Shown here: in pieces, positions 41,022 to 50,491 of the stretch | Layout of the letters: the number at the start of each line of letters is the position of its first letter | Position numbering within the stretch: the first letter of the stretch is position 1 | Source: Lysinibacillus sphaericus | Lineage (GTDB): Bacteria > Bacillota > Bacilli > Bacillales_A > Planococcaceae | Length of the DNA: 64,000 bases | Reading direction: 5' to 3' | Assembly: GCF_002982115.1 (NCBI RefSeq) | Contig: NZ_CP019980.1 | Coordinates: 3,666,001 to 3,730,000 of the forward strand | Position numbers and translations under genes: made by a program | Notes under the pieces: model-generated | Database searches by the model: none | What the model saw: the letters and a program-made list of their open reading frames with translations, nothing else | What the model was told of the DNA's origin: nothing

Positions 41022-41810
41022 TTAGCCTTTTTGGGTCAATCGACCGATTTGTAAACGGATTTTATCTTTCTTTGTTCGGCCTTCAGTCATTATTATTTTC
41101 ACTCGACCACTTCCACGTACTGACAAAATATCACCTTCTTGACATTCAAAAGCAACTGCATCTCGTTCAGTCCAGTTTACTCGCACTTTCTTTCCCGTAA
41201 TAAGTGCTTGGGCTTTTTGACGAGAAATCTTTAATACGGTTGCGATAATGACATCTAAACGCATTGAAGAAACCGTATGTGACTCCTCCTGCCAGTCCTC
41301 TTCATTTTCGATTAGCACTTGAAACTCTTTCATCGATTCGACATGTACTTTTACTTTCCCAATCCCCGTTAAATGAAGGCGTACATAATCTGCCACCTCT
41401 TTTGCCACCACAAACTGTACTTGTTGTTCATTGACACGAATATCCCCGAATTTGGCACGATCAAGCCCTAAAGATAAAAGGGCACCGAGTACATCTGGAT
41501 GACGCAATTGCACAAACCTTGCAGGATAGTGAATAGTAAAGACTTTCAGCTGGTAATCTTCCTTCTGGGGTTCAAAATACGTTGGGAAAATAAGCATACG
41601 CTGACGTTCTGCCTCATGAAATAGACCATCACTTGTTGTATGGAGCACATTATTTTGCCCAATAACAGATGCTACAATAAAACGCTGCCTTGGGTCTAAA
41701 AAGTCAGTAAGTTTAGGGGCATAACGATCTTCTACCTCGCGCTGCCAGCTTACTACCTGCTCAATAAAGGGTTGCTCATCCTTCCTAAAATGTTGTATTA
41801 AATGCTCCAT
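41022..41810 (-). CDS. ylmH: YlmH, S4-domain RNA-binding protein
   Basis: 262 aa with a C-terminal S4 RNA-binding domain (about 185-245, RLDVIIATVLKISRQKAQALI). Family members of the ylm cluster are implicated in division and in rescue of stalled ribosomes; the role here is inferred. Start ATG after GAGGTGAACGATAG. A terminator-like hairpin separates it from ylmG. Confidence 0.9.
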   Translation of the reverse strand: MEHLIQHFRKDEQPFIEQVVSWQREVEDRYAPKLTDFLDPRQRFIVASVIGQNNVLHTTSDGLFHEAERQRMLIFPTYFEPQKEDYQLKVFTIHYPARFVQLRHPDVLGALLSLGLDRAKFGDIRVNEQQVQFVVAKEVADYVRLHLTGIGKVKVHVESMKEFQVLIENEEDWQEESHTVSSMRLDVIIATVLKISRQKAQALITGKKVRVNWTERDAVAFECQEGDILSVRGSGRVKIIMTEGRTKKDKIRLQIGRLTQKG

Positions 41811-41894
41811 CTATCGTTCACCTCATCTACCTCATCCATTTGTTCATTCATTTGAAACTACTACTTTTTTAAGCCTAGTATTTCCCCTTTACAC

Positions 41895-41924
41895 AAAAAA
41901 TCCCCACCAACTGTGAGGATTTTG
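41895..41924 (-). terminator. Terminator between ylmG and ylmH
   Basis: Minus strand AATCCTCAC..GTGGGGATT hairpin followed by TTTTTTG. It starts right after the ylmG stop and suggests that ylmH and divIVA have their own promoter or depend on read-through. Confidence 0.65.
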
Positions 41925-41925
41925 A

Positions 41926-42204
41926 CTAAAACATAAAGAATATTTTTTGAATTACAATAAAAAGCCCGTTTTTAATAAAATTCAACATAAATATTGCTAC
42001 AATCGGAGAAATATCAATCATACCAATAGTTGGAATAAATTTTCTAAAAATCCCTAAATACGGCTCACATACTTTTTCTAAAAAACGGCCAATTGCTGAA
42101 CTTTGAGCAGCTGGTACCCAAGACATTAAAACATATGCAACTAGCATAAATGAATACACAGTAAATGCTAAATCCACATAATGCAAAATGATATATAAAG
42201 TCAT
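41926..42204 (-). CDS. ylmG: YlmG, YggT-family membrane protein
   Basis: 92 aa, two membrane segments (about 10-32 and 65-88) with the conserved loop SWVPAAQSSAIGRFLEKVCEPYLGIFRKFIP. Family linked to division and osmotic tolerance; precise role unknown. It follows sepF by about 20 nt. Confidence 0.9.
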   Translation of the reverse strand: MTLYIILHYVDLAFTVYSFMLVAYVLMSWVPAAQSSAIGRFLEKVCEPYLGIFRKFIPTIGMIDISPIVAIFMLNFIKNGLFIVIQKIFFMF

Positions 42205-42224
42205 ATAAACTACAATCCTCGCTA

Positions 42225-42719
42225 TTAATTATCGTCTAAAATAAAATTTGAAATTTCGCCAGACACTTCAACATTATCTGGTGTGCATAAGAAAATATCT
42301 TTGCCTATACGTTGAATATCTCCTCCAAGTGCATAGACTGTACCACTTAAAAAGTCAATGATTCTTATACCTTGTTCTCGATCGATACGTTGTAGATTCA
42401 CAATCGTTGCACGTTTGTTCTTTAAGTTTTCTGCGATATCTTGTGCCTCTGCATAAACTCTCGGTTCTACTAATACAACTTTCGCACCCTTTGTATTCAT
42501 TGCTGCTTGTAAACTGACAATATTATTATTGGCAGCTGTACTTTGCGGTACAATTTCATGAATCTGTGCTTTACGTTCCTTAATGACCTTTTTAGGTTTA
42601 GCTGCATGAATCGGTTGTTGCTGCACGGGTTGTTGCTGTTGAATAGGAGCTTGCGTGATTTCTTCTTCTAATTCTTCTTCAAGATAAAAGAAGTTTTTAA
42701 TTTTATTTTTCATGCTCAT
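42225..42719 (-). CDS. sepF: Cell division protein SepF (YlmF)
   Basis: 164 aa. N-terminal amphipathic [16 protein letters not shown] (membrane binding), a Q/P-rich linker, then the globular SepF domain from about residue 70 ([20 protein letters not shown]). Bundles FtsZ and anchors it beside FtsA. GAGGGGAACAGG leads to ATG 42719, which lies inside the ylmE 3' end (17-nt overlap). Confidence 0.94.
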   Translation of the reverse strand: MSMKNKIKNFFYLEEELEEEITQAPIQQQQPVQQQPIHAAKPKKVIKERKAQIHEIVPQSTAANNNIVSLQAAMNTKGAKVVLVEPRVYAEAQDIAENLKNKRATIVNLQRIDREQGIRIIDFLSGTVYALGGDIQRIGKDIFLCTPDNVEVSGEISNFILDDN

Positions 42720-43407
42720 CCTGTTCCCCTCTTTCATTTCCAACAAGAGCCGTTCCGACTCGAACGAATGTAGCTCCTTCCTCTACCGCTATTTCAAAGT
42801 CATTAGACATGCCCATTGATAACTCGGTACAAGGCGCGTGTGCGAATCCTCGTTCGGCTATTTGCTGTTGACATTGTTTTAATTGCTTAAAAACAGAGCG
42901 AATGATTGTTTCGTCCTCTGTATTTGGTGCCATTGTCATTAGACCTACAACTTGAATTTTCGTAAAGTTTTGTAAAGATTCAATAAATGTAACTGCGTCA
43001 TCAATCGTTAAACCATGCTTCGATTGTTCACCTGACACATTAACTTGTACAAAACATTTTACAGGTTTTGTTGCTCTTTTTTCAATCTCTTCAGCTAAAC
43101 TTAAACGATCTAATGAATGTAAGTAATCAATTTCATTAATAACTTGTTTTACTTTTCGAGTTTGTAATGATCCAATATAATGCCAGTGTACATTTGCTTG
43201 AATGGCTTCAATTTTTTGCTTTAAGCCCTCAGGACGATTTTCACCTAAATGTATAAGCCCTGCATCAATTGCTTCTTGTGTTCTTTCAACGGAAACCTCT
43301 TTCGTTACAGCAATAATTTGAACGTTAGTTGCTTCACGATTTGAGCGTTGTTGTGCTGTTTGAATTTGACTATTAATTTTGTCTAAATTTGTTAAGATTT
43401 TCGTCAC
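42703..43407 (-). CDS. ylmE: YlmE, pyridoxal-phosphate homeostasis protein (YggS/PLPBP family)
   Basis: 234 aa, alanine-racemase-like barrel without racemase activity in the family. The PLP lysine is in IIAVTKEVS and the phosphate-binding part in [17 protein letters not shown]. Start chosen at GTG 43407 ([12 protein letters not shown] matches the usual N-terminus); a TTG four codons earlier is the alternative. Overlaps sepF. Confidence 0.92.
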   Translation of the reverse strand: MTKILTNLDKINSQIQTAQQRSNREATNVQIIAVTKEVSVERTQEAIDAGLIHLGENRPEGLKQKIEAIQANVHWHYIGSLQTRKVKQVINEIDYLHSLDRLSLAEEIEKRATKPVKCFVQVNVSGEQSKHGLTIDDAVTFIESLQNFTKIQVVGLMTMAPNTEDETIIRSVFKQLKQCQQQIAERGFAHAPCTELSMGMSNDFEIAVEEGATFVRVGTALVGNERGEQDEHEK

Positions 43408-43578
43408 TGTTTTTCCCAACTTTACAACTTAGTTTCCTTTATTGTAACAAGCAACTCTTGATTTATCAATGAATAGCCTGACCTATTAATACTGATACAT
43501 CCACGTTGCTTAAACGACATGAGAGGCTACAGTCTTACTGTTCAAAAAATAGAAGCAAGCCACACAGATGCTATGATT

Positions 43579-43815
43579 CTACGATAATGCCTTTACTAGA
43601 ATGACATCCTTTCCTACAACAAGAACATCCTTCATATGGACTTTTCTAATCGACTCTTCTCCTCTAAAAAAACCTAGATACTTTCTCGGCTCTGCAATCA
43701 TAAACGCAGTTACATAGCCAGTTTCTTTCGATACCTCTGCATCTACGACAAAGCCTAAAAAACGTCCATTGCCTGCTTCTATTACTTCTTTTTGCTGTAA
43801 CATTGAGAAACGCAT
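43579..43815 (-). CDS. ylmC: YlmC/YmxH-family PRC-barrel sporulation protein
   Basis: 78 aa with a PRC-barrel fold (LGFVVDAEVSKETGYVTAFMI). Usual neighbour of sigG in bacilli. The frame is open to 43848 but TAGGAGGGATACAA puts the start at ATG 43815. Function in sporulation is not settled. Confidence 0.85.
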   Translation of the reverse strand: MRFSMLQQKEVIEAGNGRFLGFVVDAEVSKETGYVTAFMIAEPRKYLGFFRGEESIRKVHMKDVLVVGKDVILVKALS

Positions 43816-43995
43816 TTGTATCCCTCCTACTAAATCAATACCACTCATTCCAGTGTCAATTTTAATTTAACCTAAAACTTGCATTGTTAAATGCTAACTT
43901 GCTGCTACACAGAGCAACATGCTCACATTATTGTTCTTTATTAGCTTTAATAAAATCTATGACATGTACCATCGTTTTATTTTTATCAATGAAGA

Positions 43996-44027
43996 TAAAA
44001 TGCGCACCGAAAGTTTCGGGTGCGCAT
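43996..44027 (-). terminator. Terminator after sigG
   Basis: Near-perfect hairpin ATGCGCACCCGAAA/TTTCGGTGCGCAT (44000-44027) followed on the minus strand by TTTTATC, 8 nt beyond the sigG stop. Confidence 0.85.
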
Positions 44028-44034
44028 TGTCTAC

Positions 44035-44808
44035 TCACTTATAATCTTTCTGCATTGTTTCAATGGCATTTTTTTCAAGACGTGAAATTTGCGCTTGGGA
44101 AATCCCTAATTCTTTGGCAATTTCAGTTTGTGTCTCACCATAATAAAAACGCTTTGCTACAATCATTTGCTGACGTACATCTAATTTTTGCAAACTTTCC
44201 TTCACCGACACGTAGGCAACCCATTGATCTTCCGATACATCATCATCACGTAATTGGTCCATCATATAAACAGCGTCTCCACCGTCTGCATAAATAGGCT
44301 CTTGTAATGATACTGGGTCTTGAATGGCATCTAAAGCGAATAATACATCTTCCTTTTTCATGTCAATCATTTCAGCAATTTCTTCAATCGTTGGTTCTCG
44401 CAAATTATCGGTTATCCATTGTTCTTTTGCCTGCATCGCCTTATACGCAATATCTCTAAGAGAACGAGAAACACGTAGTGCATGATGATCACGCAGATGG
44501 CGACGAATTTCACCAATGATCATTGGTACAGCATATGTTGAAAATCGCACATTATGCTTTAAATCGAAATGATCAATGGCTTTCATGAGGCCAATACAGC
44601 CTACCTGAAATAAATCATCTGCCTGTTCACCCCTATAGGCAAATCGTCCGACAATACTTAGCACTAACCTTAAATTGCACATTACAAGCTCTTCCCGAAT
44701 CTCGGTTTCTCCTGCTTGTAATCGAATGAAGAGTTCCTTCATTTCTTCGTGCTTTAAAATTGGCAAAGTCGATGTATCTAAGCCGCAAAGATCTACTTTT
44801 GTTCGCAT
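44035..44808 (-). CDS. sigG: Late forespore sigma factor SigG
   Basis: 257 aa. N-terminal KVDLCGLDTSTLPIL and region 2 GCIGLMKAIDHFDLKHNVRFSTYAVPMIIGEIRR split over the expected positions, with region 4 helix-turn-helix QTEIAKELGISQAQISRLEK at the end. Directs late forespore genes after engulfment. ATG after CGGAGGAATCG. A sigma-F-like promoter lies just upstream, in the gap after sigE. Confidence 0.97.
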   Translation of the reverse strand: MRTKVDLCGLDTSTLPILKHEEMKELFIRLQAGETEIREELVMCNLRLVLSIVGRFAYRGEQADDLFQVGCIGLMKAIDHFDLKHNVRFSTYAVPMIIGEIRRHLRDHHALRVSRSLRDIAYKAMQAKEQWITDNLREPTIEEIAEMIDMKKEDVLFALDAIQDPVSLQEPIYADGGDAVYMMDQLRDDDVSEDQWVAYVSVKESLQKLDVRQQMIVAKRFYYGETQTEIAKELGISQAQISRLEKNAIETMQKDYK

Positions 44809-44852
44809 ATTCGATTCCTCCGGATGTTATTCTCTGACTAAACCGTTACATC

Positions 44853-44880
44853 AGTTTGTCCGACAGAATCGAGAATATGC
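44853..44880 (-). promoter_or_regulatory. Sigma-F/G-type promoter of sigG
   Basis: Minus strand GCATA (44876-44880), 14-nt spacer, GGACAAACT (44853-44861), close to the sigma-F consensus. Start would fall about 40 nt before the sigG ATG. Confidence 0.6.
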
Positions 44881-44922
44881 AGAAAAAGCGCGACCAATTT
44901 TAGGTAGGATAAATTTCCCTAT

Positions 44923-45630
44923 CTAAGATATTGGCTGATTTAAATTTTCTCGTAAATCTTGAATAATTTTCTTTTCTAGCCTAGAAATATATGATTGCGA
45001 AATACCTAAATGATCGGCTACTTCTTTTTGTGTCATTTCAATTTTTCCGTTTAAACCGAAACGACATTCCATAATATATCTTTCACGTGCACCTAATAAA
45101 TTAATGGCATGGAACATATGTTGTCGTTCAATTTTCTTTTCAACATTATCTAAAATAATATGTTCCTCTGTGCCTAAAATATCAGACAATAATAATTCAT
45201 TTCCGTCAGCATCAGAATTTAGTGGCTCATCTAGTGAAACTTCACCCTTCATGCGACTCGTTTTACGTAAATGCATCAAAATTTCATTTTCAATACAACG
45301 TGATGCGTACGTTGCAAGTTTAATATTTTTATCTGTATTGAACGTTTCAATCGCCTTTATTAAGCCAATCGAACCAATACTAATTAAATCTTCAATCGGC
45401 GTACCCGTATTATCAAAACGTCTAGCAATATAAACAACAAGACGTAAATTACGTTCAATAAGTGTATCTCTAGCTCGTAAATCTCCGTTCATAAAGGATG
45501 CAATGACTGTGACTTCTTCTTCTCGACTTAGTGGCACTGGCAATGAATCATTTCCCCCTATATAGTACGTTTCACGACTCCGAAACTTACCCCATAATTT
45601 TTTCAAGCTAGCAAGTAGCCTAAGAAGCAA
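44923..45630 (-). CDS. sigE: Mother-cell sigma factor precursor pro-SigE
   Basis: 235 aa. Short hydrophobic/basic pro-sequence (about residues 1-21) before TYYIGG, the site cleaved by SpoIIGA. Region 2 [19 protein letters not shown] and region 4 [20 protein letters not shown] follow. Starts on TTG after AGAGGGGGAGAACTA. Pro-sequence is a few residues shorter than in B. subtilis. Follows spoIIGA by 13 nt. Confidence 0.97.
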   Translation of the reverse strand: MLLRLLASLKKLWGKFRSRETYYIGGNDSLPVPLSREEEVTVIASFMNGDLRARDTLIERNLRLVVYIARRFDNTGTPIEDLISIGSIGLIKAIETFNTDKNIKLATYASRCIENEILMHLRKTSRMKGEVSLDEPLNSDADGNELLLSDILGTEEHIILDNVEKKIERQHMFHAINLLGARERYIMECRFGLNGKIEMTQKEVADHLGISQSYISRLEKKIIQDLRENLNQPIS

Positions 45631-45643
45631 TAGTTCTCCCCCT

Positions 45644-46477
45644 CTATGAGTTATTTGAAAGCGCTGAAAAATGTAAAATTGCTGCTGTGCTATGTGGAAA
45701 ATTTTTAGCTTTTTTCGTTAACACGATATATTCATTTGTTTTCACTTGTGATGACTCGCCTTTTATATGCCATTCATCAAAGCGAAAACCTAAAACTACT
45801 GTTTGTTGCTGTACAGTATTAACATGAATAAATCGAATAAGACGCTGATAATCTACTGAAAACATTGATACATCGTAAGGATCTGTTTCTCGCCATTGCA
45901 TTAATGCTTCACGAATTGTCGCTGGTAAATAAGGCCGTAGCGCTGCATATGAAACAAAATGGACAGGTTTTCCCGATAACGGCTCGATACATTGATTGCC
46001 TGTATCTACAAATGCCGAAAGTGGAATTTCTTTGTCAAAAACCTTCAAGGTTGTTTGAAATACAAATTGTCCACTTACTCGCTCCAGCTTAACAAAGCCC
46101 CATTGCTTATAAAAAATGATTAAATTACCAACTGCGAGCAATAAGCAAAGTACAATAAAATGCATGACAGAAAGATTCTTTAAATACGGTTGTAATGCTG
46201 TTAACAGTCCGCCGATAACGATGGTAGCTGTCAGGACAATCGGCCCTTGCTTTTGAAAGCTTCGAAGCTTAAAGCGAAAGGCTAGACCGATTAGTACAAT
46301 GAAACTTAGCACAATCGTAAGCAGCGTTTGATCACCAATTACAGCTATTAAACTACTAATTATTGAACTCATTAATAATCTCGTATTCTTTACAAAAACG
46401 CCTGTAACTTTTGCTGTAAACGTCAGTATTGCTAGATTATAAAGCGTATTAATGAGCACCAGCCATTCTCCATACAT
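45644..46477 (-). CDS. spoIIGA: Sporulation aspartic protease SpoIIGA
   Basis: 277 aa. Five N-terminal membrane helices (about 5-125) followed by a protease domain with catalytic Asp158 in [10 protein letters not shown]. Processes pro-SigE in the mother cell when signalled by SpoIIR. ATG after TAGGAGGCGGCTGT. The promoter region upstream resembles the Spo0A-controlled spoIIG promoter. Confidence 0.95.
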   Translation of the reverse strand: MYGEWLVLINTLYNLAILTFTAKVTGVFVKNTRLLMSSIISSLIAVIGDQTLLTIVLSFIVLIGLAFRFKLRSFQKQGPIVLTATIVIGGLLTALQPYLKNLSVMHFIVLCLLLAVGNLIIFYKQWGFVKLERVSGQFVFQTTLKVFDKEIPLSAFVDTGNQCIEPLSGKPVHFVSYAALRPYLPATIREALMQWRETDPYDVSMFSVDYQRLIRFIHVNTVQQQTVVLGFRFDEWHIKGESSQVKTNEYIVLTKKAKNFPHSTAAILHFSALSNNS

Positions 46478-46498
46478 AACAGCCGCCTCCTACTTACA

Positions 46499-46566
46499 AA
46501 GTTAGCATGCCAGCGCTACAAATATTGTCAAACAATCGCATGATTTCCTAAAAATGTTTTGACAAA
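46499..46566 (-). promoter_or_regulatory. spoIIG-type promoter with Spo0A box
   Basis: Minus strand TTGACA (46526-46531), 21-nt spacer and TAACTT (46499-46504). A 0A-box-like TTTGTCAAAA lies upstream (46557-46566), and the -35 region itself reads TTTGACAA. The B. subtilis spoIIG promoter has the same feature of an over-long spacer (22 nt) activated by Spo0A. Confidence 0.55.
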
Positions 46567-46588
46567 AAACATCGTTTCCTTACACAAA

Positions 46589-46637
46589 AAGTGCCAGTCA
46601 CGCAAACAATTCAGAATTGTTTGCGTGACTGGCACTT
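46589..46637. terminator. Perfect 23-bp hairpin between ftsZ and spoIIGA
   Basis: AAGTGCCAGTCACGC... (46589-46611) and its exact complement (46615-46637) with a 3-nt loop. Followed by TAAAAAA on the plus strand and preceded by AAAAA, giving TTTTTGTG on the minus strand. It shields spoIIG from ftsZ transcription and is the second of two tandem hairpins. Confidence 0.75.
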
Positions 46638-46639
46638 AA

Positions 46640-46676
46640 AAAACTCGTATTTTACATGATGTAAAATACGAGTTTT
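46640..46676 (-). terminator. Terminator immediately after ftsZ
   Basis: Perfect 17-bp stem (AAAACTCGTATTTTACA, 46640-46656, with 46660-46676), 3-nt loop, starting 2 nt after the ftsZ stop and followed by TTAAG. Confidence 0.8.
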
Positions 46677-46678
46677 GA

Positions 46679-47836
46679 TTATCCACGATTTTTACGGTTA
46701 CGTAAAAATGCAGGTACTTCTAACATATCATCTTGTGCATAATTTTGATGATTTTGACGCGGTTGTTCTTGTTGTACATGAACTTCTTGACGTTGCTCAC
46801 GAATTGGCGCTTGTTGTTGTGGAGCAGCTTGTCGATTGTTATTAATGCTCGGACGCGCATTTCCTCGGTGTTGTTGTAATGCCTCTTCTGAGAAGCCTGT
46901 TGCAATCACCGTAACAATGATTTCATCTTTTAAATTTTCATTAATAACCGAACCGAAAATCATATTCACTTCTTCATCTGAAGCCGATGCCACAATATCT
47001 GCCGCTTCTTGTACTTCAAATAAGCTTAGGTTAGAACCACCTGTAATGTTCATCAGTACACCTTTAGCGCCATCAATAGATGATTCGAGTAACGGACTTG
47101 AAATTGCTTTTTTAGCAGCTTCTGCAGCACGATTTTCACCTGTCGCAATACCAATACCCATTAACGCAGAACCTTTGTTAGACATAATTGTTTTTACGTC
47201 CGCAAAGTCTAGGTTGATAAGACCTGGTGTTGCAATTAAATCCGAAATACCTTGTACACCTTGACGTAAAACGTTATCCGCTTCACGGAAAGCTTCCAGC
47301 ATCGGAGTCGATTTGTCGACAATTTGTAAGAGCTTGTCGTTTGGAATGACAATCAAAGTATCTACAGCTTCTTTCATGCCTCCGATACCACCGATTGCCT
47401 GTGTTTGTCGTTTGCGCCCTTCAAAAGTAAACGGACGTGTTACGACACCTACTGTTAGAGCTCCTAAATCACGGGCAATTTGTGCGATAACTGGTGCAGC
47501 ACCAGTACCTGTGCCTCCGCCCATTCCAGCTGTAACGAATACCATATCCGCTCCGCGTAATACTTCTTCTAATTGTTCACGGCTTTCTTCTGCCGCTTTT
47601 TTCCCTACTTCTGGATTAGCTCCTGCTCCTAAACCACGTGTAAGCTTTGTACCGATTTGTAGCTTAATTTCAGCTTTCGATAAATTTAAAGCCTGTGCAT
47701 CCGTGTTCACAGCGATAAAATCAACGCCTTGTACACCATGCTCTATCATTCGGTTAACAGCGTTGTTACCGCCACCACCCACACCAATGACTTTTATAAC
47801 TGCAAGTTGATCGACACTTGTATCAAATTCTAACAT
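46679..47836 (-). CDS. ftsZ: Cell division tubulin FtsZ
   Basis: 385 aa GTPase that forms the Z ring. GTP-binding GGGTGTG at about 106-112, [10 protein letters not shown] at the N-terminus, T7 loop [11 protein letters not shown], a Q-rich linker and the C-terminal partner-binding peptide [13 protein letters not shown] after GTGGGAGG. Forms an ftsA-ftsZ pair and is closed by two strong hairpins. Confidence 0.98.
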   Translation of the reverse strand: MLEFDTSVDQLAVIKVIGVGGGGNNAVNRMIEHGVQGVDFIAVNTDAQALNLSKAEIKLQIGTKLTRGLGAGANPEVGKKAAEESREQLEEVLRGADMVFVTAGMGGGTGTGAAPVIAQIARDLGALTVGVVTRPFTFEGRKRQTQAIGGIGGMKEAVDTLIVIPNDKLLQIVDKSTPMLEAFREADNVLRQGVQGISDLIATPGLINLDFADVKTIMSNKGSALMGIGIATGENRAAEAAKKAISSPLLESSIDGAKGVLMNITGGSNLSLFEVQEAADIVASASDEEVNMIFGSVINENLKDEIIVTVIATGFSEEALQQHRGNARPSINNNRQAAPQQQAPIREQRQEVHVQQEQPRQNHQNYAQDDMLEVPAFLRNRKNRG

Positions 47837-47889
47837 TCTTTTTTCCTCCCACGGTAACTCGACTCTGTATCATTCATTACGCATTCAAG

Positions 47890-49173
47890 TTAATCAAAAA
47901 ATTTATCAAATAATTTTTTTGCTCTACCGATTACGCTTCCTTTTGATTCTGAAGGTGCAGCATATTCTTGCTTTTTAGATGCAGGCGCTTGTGCACCAAC
48001 AACCGCATATTCAATAGGCTGCGTATTCGTACCTTTTCCGTAAAAATCATCTTCTAAATAGGCGTAACGAATCAGTCCAACTGCCGTCGTAAATGAAGGC
48101 TCTCTAACGCCAATATAATCTGGAGTATATATTCTAACACGCGTTTGCAGTATTTGGCGTGCTAATTGAGCAATACCATCTAGCTTTGCAACACCACCTG
48201 TTAAAACAACACCGCCTGGCAAATCGCGAACGCCTAAACGTGCTAACTCATCAATTACTAGTTCAAATAATTCTTCTAATCTTGCACCAATAATTTCAGA
48301 AATATAGCGTTGGCTGTACTGATCCCTAGAATCTGTACCTACAACTGGCACTTCAAACAGTTCATCGTCTGAAGCATCATCGTAAAAGGCATGTCCAAAT
48401 TGGTGTTTTATTTGCTCCGCTTGATCTGTCGGTGTTTTTAAAACAATTGAAATGTCTTTTGTAATATGGTCACCACCTACTGGAATAACACCAGTGTGTG
48501 TCAGTAGCCCTTCTTCAAATACTGCAATAGTCGTTGAGCCACCACCCAATTCAATAAATGCTGTTCCTTGGTTTTTCTCATCTTCCGTTAATGCAAAAAA
48601 ACCAGCAGCCAGTGGTTGTAAATATATTTCTCTAATGCTTAATCCTGCTTTCTCTACGCAACGAAGTACATTGTGTAACAACGTTTTAGAGGTCGTAATC
48701 ATTGTCGCGTCCATTTCGAGACGAATACCTATCATACCTCGTGGATCTTTAATTTCATCTAAATTATCTACTATAAACTGTCTAGGAATGATGTTGACTA
48801 ATTCACGTTCAGGAGGTATTGACATGACTTGTGCAGATTCTACCACTCTGTCTAAATCATCATCTGTAATTTCTCTATTTTCACTATTTACAGCGACAAC
48901 ACCTTTAACTAGTTGTAACATCGTCTGGTTCGCTGGAACGCCTAAAACGACTTCATCGATTTGATAACCAGTCATCCGCTCTGCTTGTTCTACTGCTTTC
49001 CGAATAGACTGAACTGTTGCATCAATATCAACAATCGCACCTTTTCGAACACCATTCGATTTTACATTACCGACCCCAATTACATGTAATTGTCCGTCGC
49101 TCATTTCACCTATTAATACTTTGATAGAGGAAGATCCTATATCGAGTGATATATACAATTCCTGCTGATTCAA
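47890..49173 (-). CDS. ftsA: Cell division protein FtsA
   Basis: 427 aa actin-like membrane tether for FtsZ. LYISLDIGSSSIKVLIGE phosphate-1 region, ELGGGSTTIAVFEEG, and GGVVLTGGVAKLDG; a C-terminal amphipathic helix GRAKKLFDKFFD binds the membrane. Start is TTG 49173, 8 nt after AGGAGGTG; the longer frame to 49209 has no ribosome site. Confidence 0.96.
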   Translation of the reverse strand: MNQQELYISLDIGSSSIKVLIGEMSDGQLHVIGVGNVKSNGVRKGAIVDIDATVQSIRKAVEQAERMTGYQIDEVVLGVPANQTMLQLVKGVVAVNSENREITDDDLDRVVESAQVMSIPPERELVNIIPRQFIVDNLDEIKDPRGMIGIRLEMDATMITTSKTLLHNVLRCVEKAGLSIREIYLQPLAAGFFALTEDEKNQGTAFIELGGGSTTIAVFEEGLLTHTGVIPVGGDHITKDISIVLKTPTDQAEQIKHQFGHAFYDDASDDELFEVPVVGTDSRDQYSQRYISEIIGARLEELFELVIDELARLGVRDLPGGVVLTGGVAKLDGIAQLARQILQTRVRIYTPDYIGVREPSFTTAVGLIRYAYLEDDFYGKGTNTQPIEYAVVGAQAPASKKQEYAAPSESKGSVIGRAKKLFDKFFD

Positions 49174-49267
49174 TTCGCTGCACCTCCTTGAAAATGCTCT
49201 TAATTTCATTCTATTGTAAATCTTGCATAATGTCTAAGCAAATCGAGTATTTTGGTCAATTTTTCTC

Positions 49268-49639
49268 TCATTCTATGGAAGTTTTCTTCTTGTTGTGACG
49301 TTTTTCATCTAACCGAGTTAGTAAAATACGCCTAATGATTGCTATATTTTGGAACAAACGTACTCCAAAAGCGAAAATGGCTGCTAAATATAAGTCTACA
49401 CCTAAATTCACACCTAAAAATGCCAGTCCCGCCGCAAGAACTATATTAAAAAAGAAACCTGATACAAATACTTTATCGTCATATACTTGCTGTAATTGAG
49501 CTCGTATACCGCCAAATAACGTATCTAAAGCAGCCAGCACTGCTATAGACAAATAATTTTCATAAATAGAGGGGATTTGGATATTTGTTAACAAGCCTAA
49601 TGCTAGTCCAAGCACCAAACCTAGAAATGGTAGCCACAT
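49268..49639 (-). CDS. sbp: Small basic protein Sbp (DUF1290)
   Basis: 123 aa, three to four membrane segments and a basic tail RLDEKRHNKKK. Always found before ftsA in bacilli; function unknown. The Gly-rich LAALDTLFGGIRAQLQ is the family signature. 3 nt after ylxX. Confidence 0.88.
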   Translation of the reverse strand: MWLPFLGLVLGLALGLLTNIQIPSIYENYLSIAVLAALDTLFGGIRAQLQQVYDDKVFVSGFFFNIVLAAGLAFLGVNLGVDLYLAAIFAFGVRLFQNIAIIRRILLTRLDEKRHNKKKTSIE

Positions 49640-49642
49640 AGT

Positions 49643-50362
49643 TTATTCTCCTTTTTTGACCTCTGTTAAATAATCATTCGTCAATGGCTGATCGAATGCC
49701 GGTATGGTTACCAATTCAGTCGGCTCCTCTATCACTAAATTAAAATTATCTAAATAAAATGAATCGATAAATGTTGAAGCTTGAATGGAATTATACATTT
49801 TTTGAGCTGCCTTAAATGTCGTTGTCCCAACATAAATTTCGAATGGTGGCGAAGACAGTGCTACACTGTTCACCGTTGTTCTCCCATTGATGTCCCTAAT
49901 AGCTGTGGTATGAACAATACGATTTCCATCAATTGCAACACTAGCAGCATCATATTTAAATAATTCATTCAGTAATTGGGTCAGTAAGTCTGGAGAAATC
50001 TCTTTTATTTCATACCCCATTGCTACTAATTCTGGGGCTGGCTCCACTCGAAGTATCACCCCAGGACCTGTTATATCCGTAAGACCTGCCTGTTGTTTTA
50101 AACGATTTACTGTCTCATTTAAAACACCTTGTAAATTAGTTTTTTCAGATTGCTCATAGCGACCCACTACCTCATTGAGTGAGCGAATATCTGCTAATAA
50201 TGTGGAATGCCTTTTCTTTTCTTCTGCTAATTCCTCTCGTATGGCCCAAATATCTCGTGTATCTCGCTCAGCTGGTTTTTGAATGGTATTGTATTGTACC
50301 GCTATCATCAAACCGATAATAAATAGCACGATCGTTATTCGGGTGTACATATTTTTTTTCAA
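49643..50362 (-). CDS. ylxX: YlxX, DUF881 protein
   Basis: 239 aa with one N-terminal membrane helix, a coiled coil (about 40-85) and the DUF881 domain (GPGVILRVEPAPEL, AVSIDGNRI-like AASVAIDGNRIV). Start TTG 50362 after AGGAGGGGCTATT. Second of two DUF881 genes in a row. Function unknown, presumed envelope/division related from position. Confidence 0.86.
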   Translation of the reverse strand: MKKNMYTRITIVLFIIGLMIAVQYNTIQKPAERDTRDIWAIREELAEEKKRHSTLLADIRSLNEVVGRYEQSEKTNLQGVLNETVNRLKQQAGLTDITGPGVILRVEPAPELVAMGYEIKEISPDLLTQLLNELFKYDAASVAIDGNRIVHTTAIRDINGRTTVNSVALSSPPFEIYVGTTTFKAAQKMYNSIQASTFIDSFYLDNFNLVIEEPTELVTIPAFDQPLTNDYLTEVKKGE

Positions 50363-50491
50363 AATAGCCCCTCCTAGACGCATCGCAAACAATTACTCCT
50401 TGATATCATCAAATTTAGACTTTGCATTTTATAAATACAAATAATGATCTAGGACATCCACAGGAGGCTTAACATAACTTTCTGCCCATGT

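Noticed and set aside
44881..44922. Terminator after sigE
   Set aside because: An imperfect hairpin exists (TTAGATAGGG/TCCTACCTAA) but there is no T run, so read-through into sigG is likely.
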